Positions 15,332 to 22,392 of a stretch of 28,453 nt of DNA are shown here, piece after piece. Below the pieces are notes generated by a model. The model had not been told where the DNA came from and did no database searches. It worked only from the letters and a program-made list of their open reading frames with translations. The stretch's first letter is position 1. Each line of letters begins with the position of its first letter. The DNA lies in IMG/VR virus record IMGVR_UViG_3300013126_000184, positions 1 to 28,453 of that record, one strand, 5' to 3'. Origin of the DNA: a virus. A program made the position numbers and the translations under genes.

Positions 15332-17170
15332 ATGTCACATTTATTAACATCTGGACAAGTAGGTAACATCGGATTAAACCACATGAAGGCTATCCGTTTG
15401 GAAACTCAAAACAAATGGGAATCATTAGGATTCTTAGAAGGTCTTAGAGGCCACGTAAAAGAAAATATCGCTCAGTTATATGAAAACCAAGCGTCTTCAT
15501 TATTAACTGAAACTACGACAGCAACAAACTCTGGTTCATTCGAAACTGTAGTTTTCCCTATCGTAAGACGTGTTTTCTCTAAATTATTAGCTAACGACAT
15601 TGTGTCTGTACAAGCTATGAACATGCCAATTGGTAAATTGTTCTACTTCGTACCACAAACTTCTAGCCGTGTTGACGGTTCTGGTGTTGCTGGTTCTGAT
15701 TATAACACAACAGCTGCTTCTGATGTTTACGGAACTACATATTCTGCACACACATCATTTGCAAACACTGGTATTCCTTCATGTGTATTACCATCTGCTG
15801 GTACATGTGCTGTAACACAAATGGAAGCTAAAAACTTGTATGATATATTCTACAATGACGGTTTATTCGATAACTCAAAAGGTACATTGACTATCCGTAC
15901 TCACTCAAACGTTCCTAAATTCGCTTTAGATTCTAACGGTAACTTCAACGCAGCTTTAGCTGGTGCTGGTACTTTAGCTACTGCAACTGACGGTTCAGTA
16001 AGAGAAATCATCGTTGCTATCTCTGGTTTTTCACCAAGCAACACAAACAAACAAGTATTAACTGGTGCTGATGGTAACCAAATGGATACTGAGTCATTCT
16101 TGGCTTCATTACAAGTTGTTACTACTGGTAACATCTTAGATAAAGATGGTAACGTTATCGTTGCTGCAAACAAATCTGTACCATTCAGAGTTGTAACTCA
16201 AAGATACGGTAAAGGAATTGTAGACTATACATCATTAACTGATGCTACTGGTTCTATCTTCTTAGCGTTAGACGTTACTCACCCAGTTGGTACAACTGCT
16301 ACTGGTGCTGTTGCTGCTGGTACAGCTACTTATGATGGATATGTTGGTGCTTCTGCAACTACTGTATCTGCATTCACATTCAACGCTGCTTGGGCTGAAT
16401 ATGCAACATTAGAACTTGAAACTGAAATGGGTGAAGTATCATTCAAATTAGATGAAGTTGTTGTATCTGTTGAAGAGAGAAAATTAAGAGCTACTTGGTC
16501 TCCAGAATTAGCGCAAGACGTTAGTGCATTCCACAACATCGATGCTGAGGCTGAATTAACAGCAATGTTATCTGAGCAAGTTGCTGCTGAGATTGACCGT
16601 GAAATCTTGAGAGATTTACGTAAAGCCGCTGCATGGCAATTACGTTGGGATTACAACGGATGGAGAAAAGCTGCTACATCTGCTAACCCATACACACAAA
16701 AAGAGTGGAACCAAACTTTAATCACAAAATTAAACCAAATCTCTGCTCAAATCCATAAATCTACGTTAAGAGGTGGTGCTAACTTCATCGTTGTATCTTC
16801 AGAAATTTCTGCTATCTTTGATGATTTAGAATACTTCCACGTATCTGATGCTAACCCAGAGCAAGACCAATACAACATGGGTATTGAAAGAATCGGTTCT
16901 TTAAGCGGACGTTACCAAGTGTACCGTGACCCTTATGCACCAGCTTACTCAGTAATCATTGGTCACAAAGGTAAGTCATTGTTAGACACTGGTTATATCT
17001 ACGCACCATACGTGCCGTTACAATTAACTCCAACAATGTACAATCCATTCAACTTTGCCCCAGTTAAGGGTATTATGACAAGATATGCTAAGAAAGTGGT
17101 TAACAACCGTTTCTATGGTCACTTGAGAGTTGACGGTGTGGTTACATTCAACCCTAACGAATTAAGATAA
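15332..17170 (+). CDS. Major capsid protein (T4 gp23-like)
   Basis: This is the main shell subunit, with 612 residues and an HK97-type fold expected for the family. The N-terminus (SLGFLEGLRGHVKENIAQLY, then ENQASSLLTE) and VVFPIVRRVFSKLLANDIVS match gp23 patterns. The conserved C-terminal half includes ATWSPELAQDVSAFHNIDAE, then AELTAMLSEQVAAEIDREIL, the segment GANFIVVSSEISAIFDD, and a closing KGIMTRYAKKVVNNRFYGHL. The likely gp21-type cleavage site (L-x-E) is LTE at residues 58-60. Compared with its neighbours the gene uses many C-ending codons (aac, ttc, atc) and CGT, as expected for very high expression. No TATTTAT element precedes it, so it is probably co-transcribed with the scaffold. 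Confidence 0.95.
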   Translation: MSHLLTSGQVGNIGLNHMKAIRLETQNKWESLGFLEGLRGHVKENIAQLYENQASSLLTETTTATNSGSFETVVFPIVRRVFSKLLANDIVSVQAMNMPIGKLFYFVPQTSSRVDGSGVAGSDYNTTAASDVYGTTYSAHTSFANTGIPSCVLPSAGTCAVTQMEAKNLYDIFYNDGLFDNSKGTLTIRTHSNVPKFALDSNGNFNAALAGAGTLATATDGSVREIIVAISGFSPSNTNKQVLTGADGNQMDTESFLASLQVVTTGNILDKDGNVIVAANKSVPFRVVTQRYGKGIVDYTSLTDATGSIFLALDVTHPVGTTATGAVAAGTATYDGYVGASATTVSAFTFNAAWAEYATLELETEMGEVSFKLDEVVVSVEERKLRATWSPELAQDVSAFHNIDAEAELTAMLSEQVAAEIDREILRDLRKAAAWQLRWDYNGWRKAATSANPYTQKEWNQTLITKLNQISAQIHKSTLRGGANFIVVSSEISAIFDDLEYFHVSDANPEQDQYNMGIERIGSLSGRYQVYRDPYAPAYSVIIGHKGKSLLDTGYIYAPYVPLQLTPTMYNPFNFAPVKGIMTRYAKKVVNNRFYGHLRVDGVVTFNPNELR

Positions 17171-17191
17171 TCTTAATTTAAAATAAAACTT

Positions 17192-17220
17192 AAAAGGCTA
17201 GAGCAATCTAGCCTTTTTTG
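17192..17220 (+). terminator. Strong terminator after the capsid gene
   Basis: An 11-bp perfect stem, AAAAGGCTAGA (17192-17202) with TCTAGCCTTTT (17207-17217), is closed by a GCAA (GNRA-type) tetraloop and followed by T residues. It is the most stable hairpin in the window. Confidence 0.95.
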
Positions 17221-17232
17221 TTTTTATAGAGA

Positions 17233-17239
17233 TATTTAT
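17233..17239 (+). promoter_or_regulatory. Late-type element TATTTAT only 4 nt before a start codon
   Basis: GATATTTATAG matches the other elements and follows the capsid terminator, but it ends 4 nt before the ATG at 17244. If it is a -10-like element, transcription would begin at or just after the annotated start codon. Confidence 0.45.
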
Positions 17240-17243
17240 AGAT

Positions 17244-17816
17244 ATGAAACTAAGTGAAATTTTTGATGAATTATTTGAAGCTAGAGTAACCATAAATGAT
17301 ACTAAAAATCTAGCCGTTATCTTTCTTAGGGACGATAATATATTCTTACTTATTGATACTGAATACGCTGACCCAAAAGGATATATTGGTTTTGGTCAGA
17401 CACTAGGTGATGTATATGGTATTTATGGTGCATATGCTGAAAAAGGCTATGGTCCATTATTATATGAATTGGTAATGACTCACGTATATCCGAAAGGTGT
17501 TACAATGTCCGATGATTCATCAACGAGTGAGGAAGCGATGAATGTGTGGGAAAAATTTGCTTCCAGAAATGATGTTGAAAAGAAACCAATAATCAGAACA
17601 CAACAAACCGATAAAGAAGAATGGTTTGATAGCATGTATGGTGATGACCCAGAACAAGATAAATGGATTGATAGAGGTAGAGAATTACATAAAACACAAT
17701 TCATTTACACTCTAGGTAAACCAAAATTAGACGCACTAATATCTAAAGGTGATGAATTTTTTAAAAAACACCCATCATTAGATGTATGGCATATGATTTA
17801 TAGTCTTGAAAGATAG
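17244..17816 (+). CDS. Possible GNAT-type acetyltransferase, 190 aa
   Basis: Residues 57-115 resemble a GNAT core: a strand (VYGIYGAYAE), then the KGYGPLLYELVMT turn and helix like the acetyl-CoA-binding motif A, then DSSTSEEAMNVWEKFASRND (91-110). That last pattern is typical of the C-terminal part of phage acetyltransferase-like proteins. The canonical Q/RxxGxG/A is only partly present (EKGYGP). The C-terminal 70 residues (EWFDSMYGDDPEQDKWIDRG) are not part of GNAT. It lies alone between the capsid terminator and the convergent minus-strand genes, with only 2 nt to the next stop codon. The substrate is unknown. Confidence 0.55.
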   Translation: MKLSEIFDELFEARVTINDTKNLAVIFLRDDNIFLLIDTEYADPKGYIGFGQTLGDVYGIYGAYAEKGYGPLLYELVMTHVYPKGVTMSDDSSTSEEAMNVWEKFASRNDVEKKPIIRTQQTDKEEWFDSMYGDDPEQDKWIDRGRELHKTQFIYTLGKPKLDALISKGDEFFKKHPSLDVWHMIYSLER

Positions 17817-17818
17817 AT

Positions 17819-18010
17819 TCACTTCAATCCTTCATCATATTTATTTTTATTAGAGGAAAACTCTTCTCTAAAATTTTCAACCATTTCTGGTAAATTAAGA
17901 AAATAACTTCTAACGTGTTTACCTAAATCCATGTCATTAGGATATTCTTTAACCAACTTTTTAATATCCATCAACGCTGCTTCTAATAATTCTTTTTCTA
18001 GATTTTTCAT
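17819..18010 (-). CDS. Small hypothetical protein, 63 aa
   Basis: ATG at 18010 gives MKNLEKELLEAALMDIKKLV, then a polar helical protein ending with NKNKYDEGLK. An upstream in-frame start at 18055 would cross the hairpin and promoter-like site, so 18010 is preferred. The gene is convergent with the plus-strand gene, and their stops are separated by 2 nt. It is the only gene here with a Bacteroidota-type promoter immediately upstream, which suggests expression by host polymerase, perhaps early. Its function is not recognised. Confidence 0.65.
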   Translation of the reverse strand: MKNLEKELLEAALMDIKKLVKEYPNDMDLGKHVRSYFLNLPEMVENFREEFSSNKNKYDEGLK

Positions 18011-18024
18011 AACAATATTTTTAA

Positions 18025-18056
18025 CAAATGTACAATAAAAAAACCGAGAATACAAA
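18025..18056 (-). promoter_or_regulatory. Bacteroidota-type promoter TTTG-N20-TACATTTG
   Basis: On the minus strand TTTG (18056-18053) is followed after 20 nt by TACATTTG (18032-18025). This fits the Bacteroidota housekeeping consensus (TTTG about 20 nt before TAnnTTTG). The expected transcript start is 8-10 nt before the ATG at 18010. The -33 part overlaps the terminator hairpin. Confidence 0.55.
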
Positions 18057-18073
18057 TCCTCGGTTATTTTTAT
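18035..18073 (-). terminator. Bidirectional hairpin, strongest as minus-strand terminator
   Basis: AACCGAG (18042-18048) pairs with CTCGGTT (18059-18065). Read on the minus strand it is followed by a run of seven T; on the plus strand by TATTTTTAT. It lies downstream of the orphan zinc-ribbon tail (stop at 18095-18097) and was probably the terminator of the original zinc-ribbon gene. It may also stop plus-strand transcription from the 17244 gene. Confidence 0.75.
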
Positions 18074-18094
18074 GTGTTAACTCGTTAATTTTAT

Positions 18095-18145
18095 TTATGC
18101 TTTTGTGCCGCATTGACCACAAAATATTTGACTTTTTAGATATAT
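18095..18145 (-). pseudogene. Orphan C-terminal tail of a zinc-ribbon gene
   Basis: Read on the minus strand, this stretch encodes IYLKSQIFCGQCGTKA and a stop, preceded by an in-frame stop at 18148. It aligns with the end of the intact protein encoded at 18954-19817 (KGHKYCSQCGGKV, stop): K, C, Q, C, G and K are identical, Y/F and V/A are conservative, and the stop codons coincide. By my count the aligned 14 codons share 28 of 42 bases. It has no start and cannot be a gene by itself. It is best read as the former 3' end of the zinc-ribbon gene, separated from its body by the endonuclease gene. Confidence 0.65.
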
Positions 18146-18151
18146 TCATTA

Positions 18152-18158
18152 TATTTAT
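18152..18158 (+). promoter_or_regulatory. Candidate late promoter element TATTTAT for the endonuclease
   Basis: TATTTAT (in the context TTATATTTATAATAAA) lies 12 nt before the ATG at 18171. A TTGACT at 18128-18133 lies 43 nt before the ATG, the same spacing as TTGACT before the 12681 gene. Confidence 0.5.
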
Positions 18159-18170
18159 AATAAAAAAAAT

Positions 18171-18953
18171 ATGTTATATAATTATAATTTAAAATTTTTT
18201 GATGAAATAAATGAAGAATCATCATATTTTATTGGATTACTATTTGCTGATGGTTCAATAAGTGATAAAGGAAAAATAACATTAAATCTTTCAAAAAAAG
18301 ATATTGAAATTATTGAGGTATTTAAACAAAAATTAAATACCAACAAACCTATTTTTTCAGTCAAAAAAACTAATTCATTATCTTTTAGTTTCCAAAATAA
18401 AATGATTTCAGAGCAATTAAAAAATTTTGGTTTGATTCCAAATAAATCTTTAATTTTAAAATTTTCTGATAAAATACCTAATAAATATTTAAAAGATTAT
18501 ATTAGAGGTTATTTTGATGGTGATGGGTGTGTCTCCATTACCAAAAATAAACACACATCTAGTTTAAGAGTACATTTTGTTGGTACTTATGAAATGTTAG
18601 AAGGAATTCAAAATGTTTTGATAAAAGAATTAAATATCACTAAAACAAAGATTAATCAATTAACTAAGGGAAAAAATACTTTTCAATTTGAAATCAGAAG
18701 AAAAAATGATATAATTTTGTTTAGAGATTTTATTTATTACAATAATTGTATTTGTTTAACTAGAAAAAAAGAAAAATTTTTCACCCAAATTGAATTGAAA
18801 CATGATGGTACTTTATTAACTTCTAGACATAAAAATATTTGTTTTAGAAAAAATAGAAATAGATGGAGAGCAACTTATTATTTAGAAGGTAAAAGAAAAG
18901 AAAAAAGCTTCAAATCTGAATCTGAAGCTTTAAACTTTTTAGAAAATTTGTAG
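18171..18953 (+). CDS. LAGLIDADG homing endonuclease with C-terminal AP2-like domain
   Basis: The product is a site-specific DNA endonuclease that promotes copying of its own gene into empty alleles. Two LAGLIDADG motifs are visible: FIGLLFADGSIS (20-31, catalytic D27) and YIRGYFDGDGCVS (110-122, catalytic D118), so one chain can form both halves of the active site. Residues about 219-258 (ICFRKNRNRWRATYYLEG, then KSFKSESEALNFL) resemble an AP2/integrase-type DNA-binding domain, a common accessory of phage endonucleases. The gene is opposite in orientation to its neighbours. Its stop codon directly abuts the stop codon of the zinc-ribbon gene, and it is flanked on the other side by the orphan zinc-ribbon tail. 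It looks complete and intact (260 aa). The codon use is even more A/T-rich than that of its neighbours, as expected for a mobile gene. Confidence 0.9.
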   Translation: MLYNYNLKFFDEINEESSYFIGLLFADGSISDKGKITLNLSKKDIEIIEVFKQKLNTNKPIFSVKKTNSLSFSFQNKMISEQLKNFGLIPNKSLILKFSDKIPNKYLKDYIRGYFDGDGCVSITKNKHTSSLRVHFVGTYEMLEGIQNVLIKELNITKTKINQLTKGKNTFQFEIRRKNDIILFRDFIYYNNCICLTRKKEKFFTQIELKHDGTLLTSRHKNICFRKNRNRWRATYYLEGKRKEKSFKSESEALNFLENL

Positions 18954-19817
18954 TTAAACTTTACCACCACACTGACTGCAATATTTGTGACCTTTTCCTA
19001 ATTTAGCACCACAGTTTGTGCAATATACTTTTACTTGCAAGTCTTCAACTGTGTTTATTTTTTGTGATATTGGTAATAATTTATATTCCACACTATGGAA
19101 AGGGAAATTATCAAAATCTTTACTAACTGTTGTTAATTTTTGATTTGAATCAGAACCTTTTTCAACTCTACCAGTTTCAATTGATTTAGATTTCTTAGCA
19201 AAACTTCTAGTAGGACTTGATTTAGTCACTGGTTCGCTTTCTAAGTTAAGACTATCTAATGTAATTGAATTACTTGTAGGTGTAATATTAGCATTATAAT
19301 AACTGGTAGAAACTGACGTTAAATTTAGTGTACCACTAACACCATTAACATATCCAGTACCGCTAGAACCAATTGGAACGCTATTTATGGACGGACTACC
19401 ATATATAACTGGATTCATTGGTAATGAACCATAACCACCATAATATGGTTTTGATTCACGATAAAAACTAACTTTGAAATCACCGTTGTTTTTTATAGCT
19501 TCTTTTACTTCTTGAGTGTTTGATACTTCATATGTATCAAATAAGAATTTTTTAGCAACATCGATATATCTATCTAAGAAAACACGTTGGCCTGGGTTTA
19601 ATACCAATCCACCTTGTGAGATTTGTTTCCCATTAAGCTCGATTTTGGTTAAAATAACGTCCGTAGTTGGATTAAATAATTCAATCTGGAACTCTGTACC
19701 AGATTTAAGATAATACGTTGGCAAATCGCCCGTATTCTTGTAGACTTTAAGTCTTGATTTGTTTACAGCAATATTTGCTGAAGGCACAGATGGTGCCGCA
19801 GAATAATTTAAATACAT
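18954..19817 (-). CDS. Virion-type protein with C-terminal zinc ribbon, 287 aa
   Basis: The N-terminal domain (about 1-125) looks all-beta: SRLKVYKNTGDLPTYYLKSG, then TEFQIELFNPTTDVILTKIE, and LVLNPGQRVFLDRYIDVAKK followed by FLFDTYEV. I recall this type from large and T4-like phages as a probable virion component. A Ser/Thr/Gly-rich linker (about 125-225) follows. The C-terminus is a zinc ribbon with CTNCG and CSQCG, eleven residues apart, which gives four zinc ligands. The stop codon directly touches that of the endonuclease gene on the other strand, and no terminator follows on this side. The last dozen codons were probably supplied with the endonuclease, since a second, diverged version lies beyond it. 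A late-type element lies 106 nt upstream. Confidence 0.72.
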   Translation of the reverse strand: MYLNYSAAPSVPSANIAVNKSRLKVYKNTGDLPTYYLKSGTEFQIELFNPTTDVILTKIELNGKQISQGGLVLNPGQRVFLDRYIDVAKKFLFDTYEVSNTQEVKEAIKNNGDFKVSFYRESKPYYGGYGSLPMNPVIYGSPSINSVPIGSSGTGYVNGVSGTLNLTSVSTSYYNANITPTSNSITLDSLNLESEPVTKSSPTRSFAKKSKSIETGRVEKGSDSNQKLTTVSKDFDNFPFHSVEYKLLPISQKINTVEDLQVKVYCTNCGAKLGKGHKYCSQCGGKV

Positions 19818-19956
19818 TTTATTAACTTTTAATATTTGTTATTATTGTACCGATACCTTTGCTGCCTTGACAGCTCTAAACCGTTTTTAATGGTCGGGAC
19901 CAATACTGTGAGTTAACACAATAATAAATATATGCAAAAATAGAAAAGGGTCAAGT
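19818..19956 (-). promoter_or_regulatory. Long leader with late-type element (19924-19930) upstream of the zinc-ribbon gene
   Basis: On the minus strand TATTTAT lies at 19930-19924, followed by 106 nt before the ATG at 19817. The leader contains small inverted repeats, such as GCTG with CAGC and TGGTC with GACCA, but no clear tRNA or known riboswitch. No open frame of note is visible. It is the longest 5' leader in the window and may carry an RNA structure. Confidence 0.4.
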
Positions 19957-19971
19957 CTATTGACCTTTTCT
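19942..19971 (-). terminator. Terminator overlapping the end of the 19957-21360 gene
   Basis: On the minus strand AAAAGGTCAA pairs with TTGACC(C)TTTT, with one bulged base, and is followed by CTATTTTT. The stop codon TAG of the gene lies in the loop, so the coding end and the terminator share sequence. Confidence 0.8.
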
Positions 19972-21360
19972 TAATTCAACTTGACTAATAATATCGAATT
20001 GTAACACACTTTTTAGTGTTGTTGTTTCTAAATTAGAAGTAACTAAAATATCTAAGTAATAAGTGTTTGGTATTAAACTATCGGTATCCAATAAGAAATA
20101 ATAGTGAGTGTTAGTTTTTTCTAATGGTTGGAAATCAATAACAGTAAATTCTGGTTTACCTTCAGTTACGTATAAACGATATTTAATATCGTCTATAAGT
20201 TGTGATTGTTCAACAGTATAAGGTATTCTAGCTGAAACTATTACTTTTCTTATATCACCACGTTTTATTTTTTCATTGTTTTGAATACCAGTTACTGTTA
20301 CAGCAACTTTTTTAGGTAACGATGAATCATCACCAATATTGTAATATTGAAAAGAATCTTTAAGCACAAAATCTAATGAAATATTTGGTCTAGAAACACC
20401 GTTAATTGATACACCAGTCCAAACATCATTAAACATAACACAATCATTATATGTTGATGGAACAAATAAATCTATTGAGTAAACACCTTTTGTTATATGT
20501 TTAACATCTGATGACGTATATGCTGAAAATAAAACATTGTCGTTATCGTAAACATTAACGCTAGGTATGTTATCTAAATTAGTAGGGTTACCACCCACAT
20601 TAACGTATAGGTATAATTTGTTGTGTTTTTCAGTATAGAAATCATATCTATCATCTTTTATATGGTTATCATAAATAGTTTCAATAAATGGTTCATAAAA
20701 TGTTTGAGTATTGTTTGTAAAGAAACCAACGTATTGTGGAACAGCTGTTTGTAAATCTTCATAAATTTTATCATATGCAATACCTAAACCATAGTTCGTG
20801 TTTCCAGTCAATACACCATTAACATAATCAGTAATGTCCATTTCTAAGTTTTCATTACCTTTGTCAAAGTGTTGATAAGTGATTGTAATAGCACTAGGTG
20901 AACCAGAATAAACTCCAGAACCACCACTCCATTCAATACCAGTTTGTGACCTAACCCAATTTGATGGCCCATTAAAATAAGCTGGGTCACCATATACCAA
21001 TAAAGGTTGTTCATAGTCATAACCAACACCATTATCCCATTCTTGGTCAATTCTAAATAATATCAAATTAAATGACGTTGTTCTTAGTTTAGAACCCATG
21101 TATGTGTTTAATAATTCTTTATCAAACGCACCCGTATTTGTCATTCTAAGAGTATGTTTTAATTTAGTTAAATCTGGGAATGTACCACCAGAATATAGTG
21201 ATTTTAATTTAGTCTCATCAAAGTGAAATAAAAATCTACTATAAGTATGTAGGGCATCTGAACCACCATAAAATATTTCACTTATAGGGTTTAAACCAGT
21301 ATTAATGTTTGAGTTATATACAATCGTATTGTTTTTATCGAAGTATGTGCGTATTACCAT
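19957..21360 (-). CDS. Large beta-rich phage surface/structural protein, 467 aa
   Basis: The gene has its own late-type element and its own terminator. The sequence is rich in Tyr, Asn, Asp and Thr, with long beta-prone segments. The N-terminal half (about 35-200) resembles carbohydrate-binding or DNRLRE-like jelly rolls: YSRFLFHFDETKLKSL, then LRTTSFNLILFRIDQEWDNG, and LEMDITDYVNGVLTGNTNYG followed by LGIAY. The C-terminal half has several Ig-like strand patterns (KVAVTVTGIQNNEKIKRGDI; RKVIVSARIPYTV). There is no signal peptide or catalytic motif. It follows the baseplate operon, so a tail or baseplate-associated surface protein is likely. The precise function is unknown. Confidence 0.65.
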   Translation of the reverse strand: MVIRTYFDKNNTIVYNSNINTGLNPISEIFYGGSDALHTYSRFLFHFDETKLKSLYSGGTFPDLTKLKHTLRMTNTGAFDKELLNTYMGSKLRTTSFNLILFRIDQEWDNGVGYDYEQPLLVYGDPAYFNGPSNWVRSQTGIEWSGGSGVYSGSPSAITITYQHFDKGNENLEMDITDYVNGVLTGNTNYGLGIAYDKIYEDLQTAVPQYVGFFTNNTQTFYEPFIETIYDNHIKDDRYDFYTEKHNKLYLYVNVGGNPTNLDNIPSVNVYDNDNVLFSAYTSSDVKHITKGVYSIDLFVPSTYNDCVMFNDVWTGVSINGVSRPNISLDFVLKDSFQYYNIGDDSSLPKKVAVTVTGIQNNEKIKRGDIRKVIVSARIPYTVEQSQLIDDIKYRLYVTEGKPEFTVIDFQPLEKTNTHYYFLLDTDSLIPNTYYLDILVTSNLETTTLKSVLQFDIISQVELRKGQ

Positions 21361-21376
21361 TTTAGTTCTTTTTATT

Positions 21377-21383
21377 ATAAATA
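21377..21383 (-). promoter_or_regulatory. Candidate late promoter element TATTTAT
   Basis: On the minus strand GATATTTATAATAAAAAG lies with its TATTTAT 16 nt before the ATG at 21360. It is almost identical to the element at 11814. Confidence 0.6.
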
Positions 21384-21393
21384 TCTAAAAAGA

Positions 21394-22392
21394 TTAATTA
21401 ATACGTATGTTTTTAGATAACATTCTACTTTCTAAGTCTTCAGCTTTAGCTCTTAAAGCACCAATCGCTTGAATATTACCAGACGATGCTAAATCAGTTG
21501 CTGGGTTACCGTTACCATTGTGTACGTGTGAAAAGATGGCGTTCTTTAATAGTTTTAAATATTCCAATAAAATATCACCAAACGGAACTTGATGAGCTTC
21601 AGTAAGAATTTTATTTAATTCTTCATCATTAATCAACATCTCATTGTCTAGTGTTATTGTTGGGGTACCATCTTTATGTGTTAATAAATTTATTTTATTA
21701 GCAACAATATTAGTTACAGTACCTTTTTCTGTTTGTTCTGGGTTTGACACACTAGGATAAGTAACATCATTTTTAATTTGAATAAATGCTTGTGTTTTAT
21801 AATTAAATTGTATTTTAAATTCATTCGATGTTGATGGTTCAAATTTACCAGCTCTAATTACAACTTCATTCTTTTTTTGTGTTATATCCGTATTAAACCT
21901 ACCTTGAATTGAAACCTCATCAGCTTTAGGAAACACACCGATTAATTCTGGTATAACAAAATTAGTTGTGTCTCTGGCAGTAACAGCTCTATCTGGCTTC
22001 CTAGATGCAAAAGTAAAAGGTCTTTGAGGTGACTGAGAATCGAAATCATCATATTCTAGTTTGTTTAATTGTGAAATAACTGGACCAAAATAAAATCTAT
22101 CAACTCTTTGTTTTGTTTTACCAATTACAAGTACCCAAACCATTTCACCTACTTTAGGTATTATAGATAAATGTTTTGGGATTAATGGAAATGCATAACC
22201 TAAATCATCGTCAAGTACGTTGTTATCACCACCAACGTTTTGGTTACCAAAAACCCTAACTCTGATTCTACCCATACCATATTCATCTTGTATAGATACA
22301 ACTTTACCCATTTTGATGTATTCAAAGTTGTCTTGTTTATATAAACTTTGACCACCATTTATCCAAACCTTATCTGTACCGTTATTTCCCAT
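21394..22392 (-). CDS. Baseplate hub/spike protein with OB-fold (T4 gp5 N-terminal-like)
   Basis: Residues about 25-110 form the OB-fold signature of gp5/VgrG-type hub proteins: GKVVSIQDEYGMGRIRVRV, then LGYAFPLIPKHLSIIPKVGE followed by MVWVLVIG. These proteins trimerise at the centre of the baseplate and carry the puncturing tip. The middle region (ADEVSIQGRFNTDITQKKNE, then VVIRAG) and the later SHVHNGNGNPATDL are typical of phage hub/spike proteins. The T4 lysozyme domain is missing. The start codon overlaps the stop of the 64-aa gene by one base, so the two are coupled. Confidence 0.8.
   Translation of the reverse strand: MGNNGTDKVWINGGQSLYKQDNFEYIKMGKVVSIQDEYGMGRIRVRVFGNQNVGGDNNVLDDDLGYAFPLIPKHLSIIPKVGEMVWVLVIGKTKQRVDRFYFGPVISQLNKLEYDDFDSQSPQRPFTFASRKPDRAVTARDTTNFVIPELIGVFPKADEVSIQGRFNTDITQKKNEVVIRAGKFEPSTSNEFKIQFNYKTQAFIQIKNDVTYPSVSNPEQTEKGTVTNIVANKINLLTHKDGTPTITLDNEMLINDEELNKILTEAHQVPFGDILLEYLKLLKNAIFSHVHNGNGNPATDLASSGNIQAIGALRAKAEDLESRMLSKNIRIN

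Noticed and set aside
19889-19904. Palindrome TGGTCGGGACCA as an operator
   Set aside because: It is a single copy with a 2-nt centre, with no second half-site or regulator gene nearby; chance is adequate.
19818-19956. Possible tRNA or known riboswitch in the leader
   Set aside because: I see no cloverleaf, no T-loop (GGTTCGA-type) and no CCA end; the inverted repeats are too short to name an RNA class.
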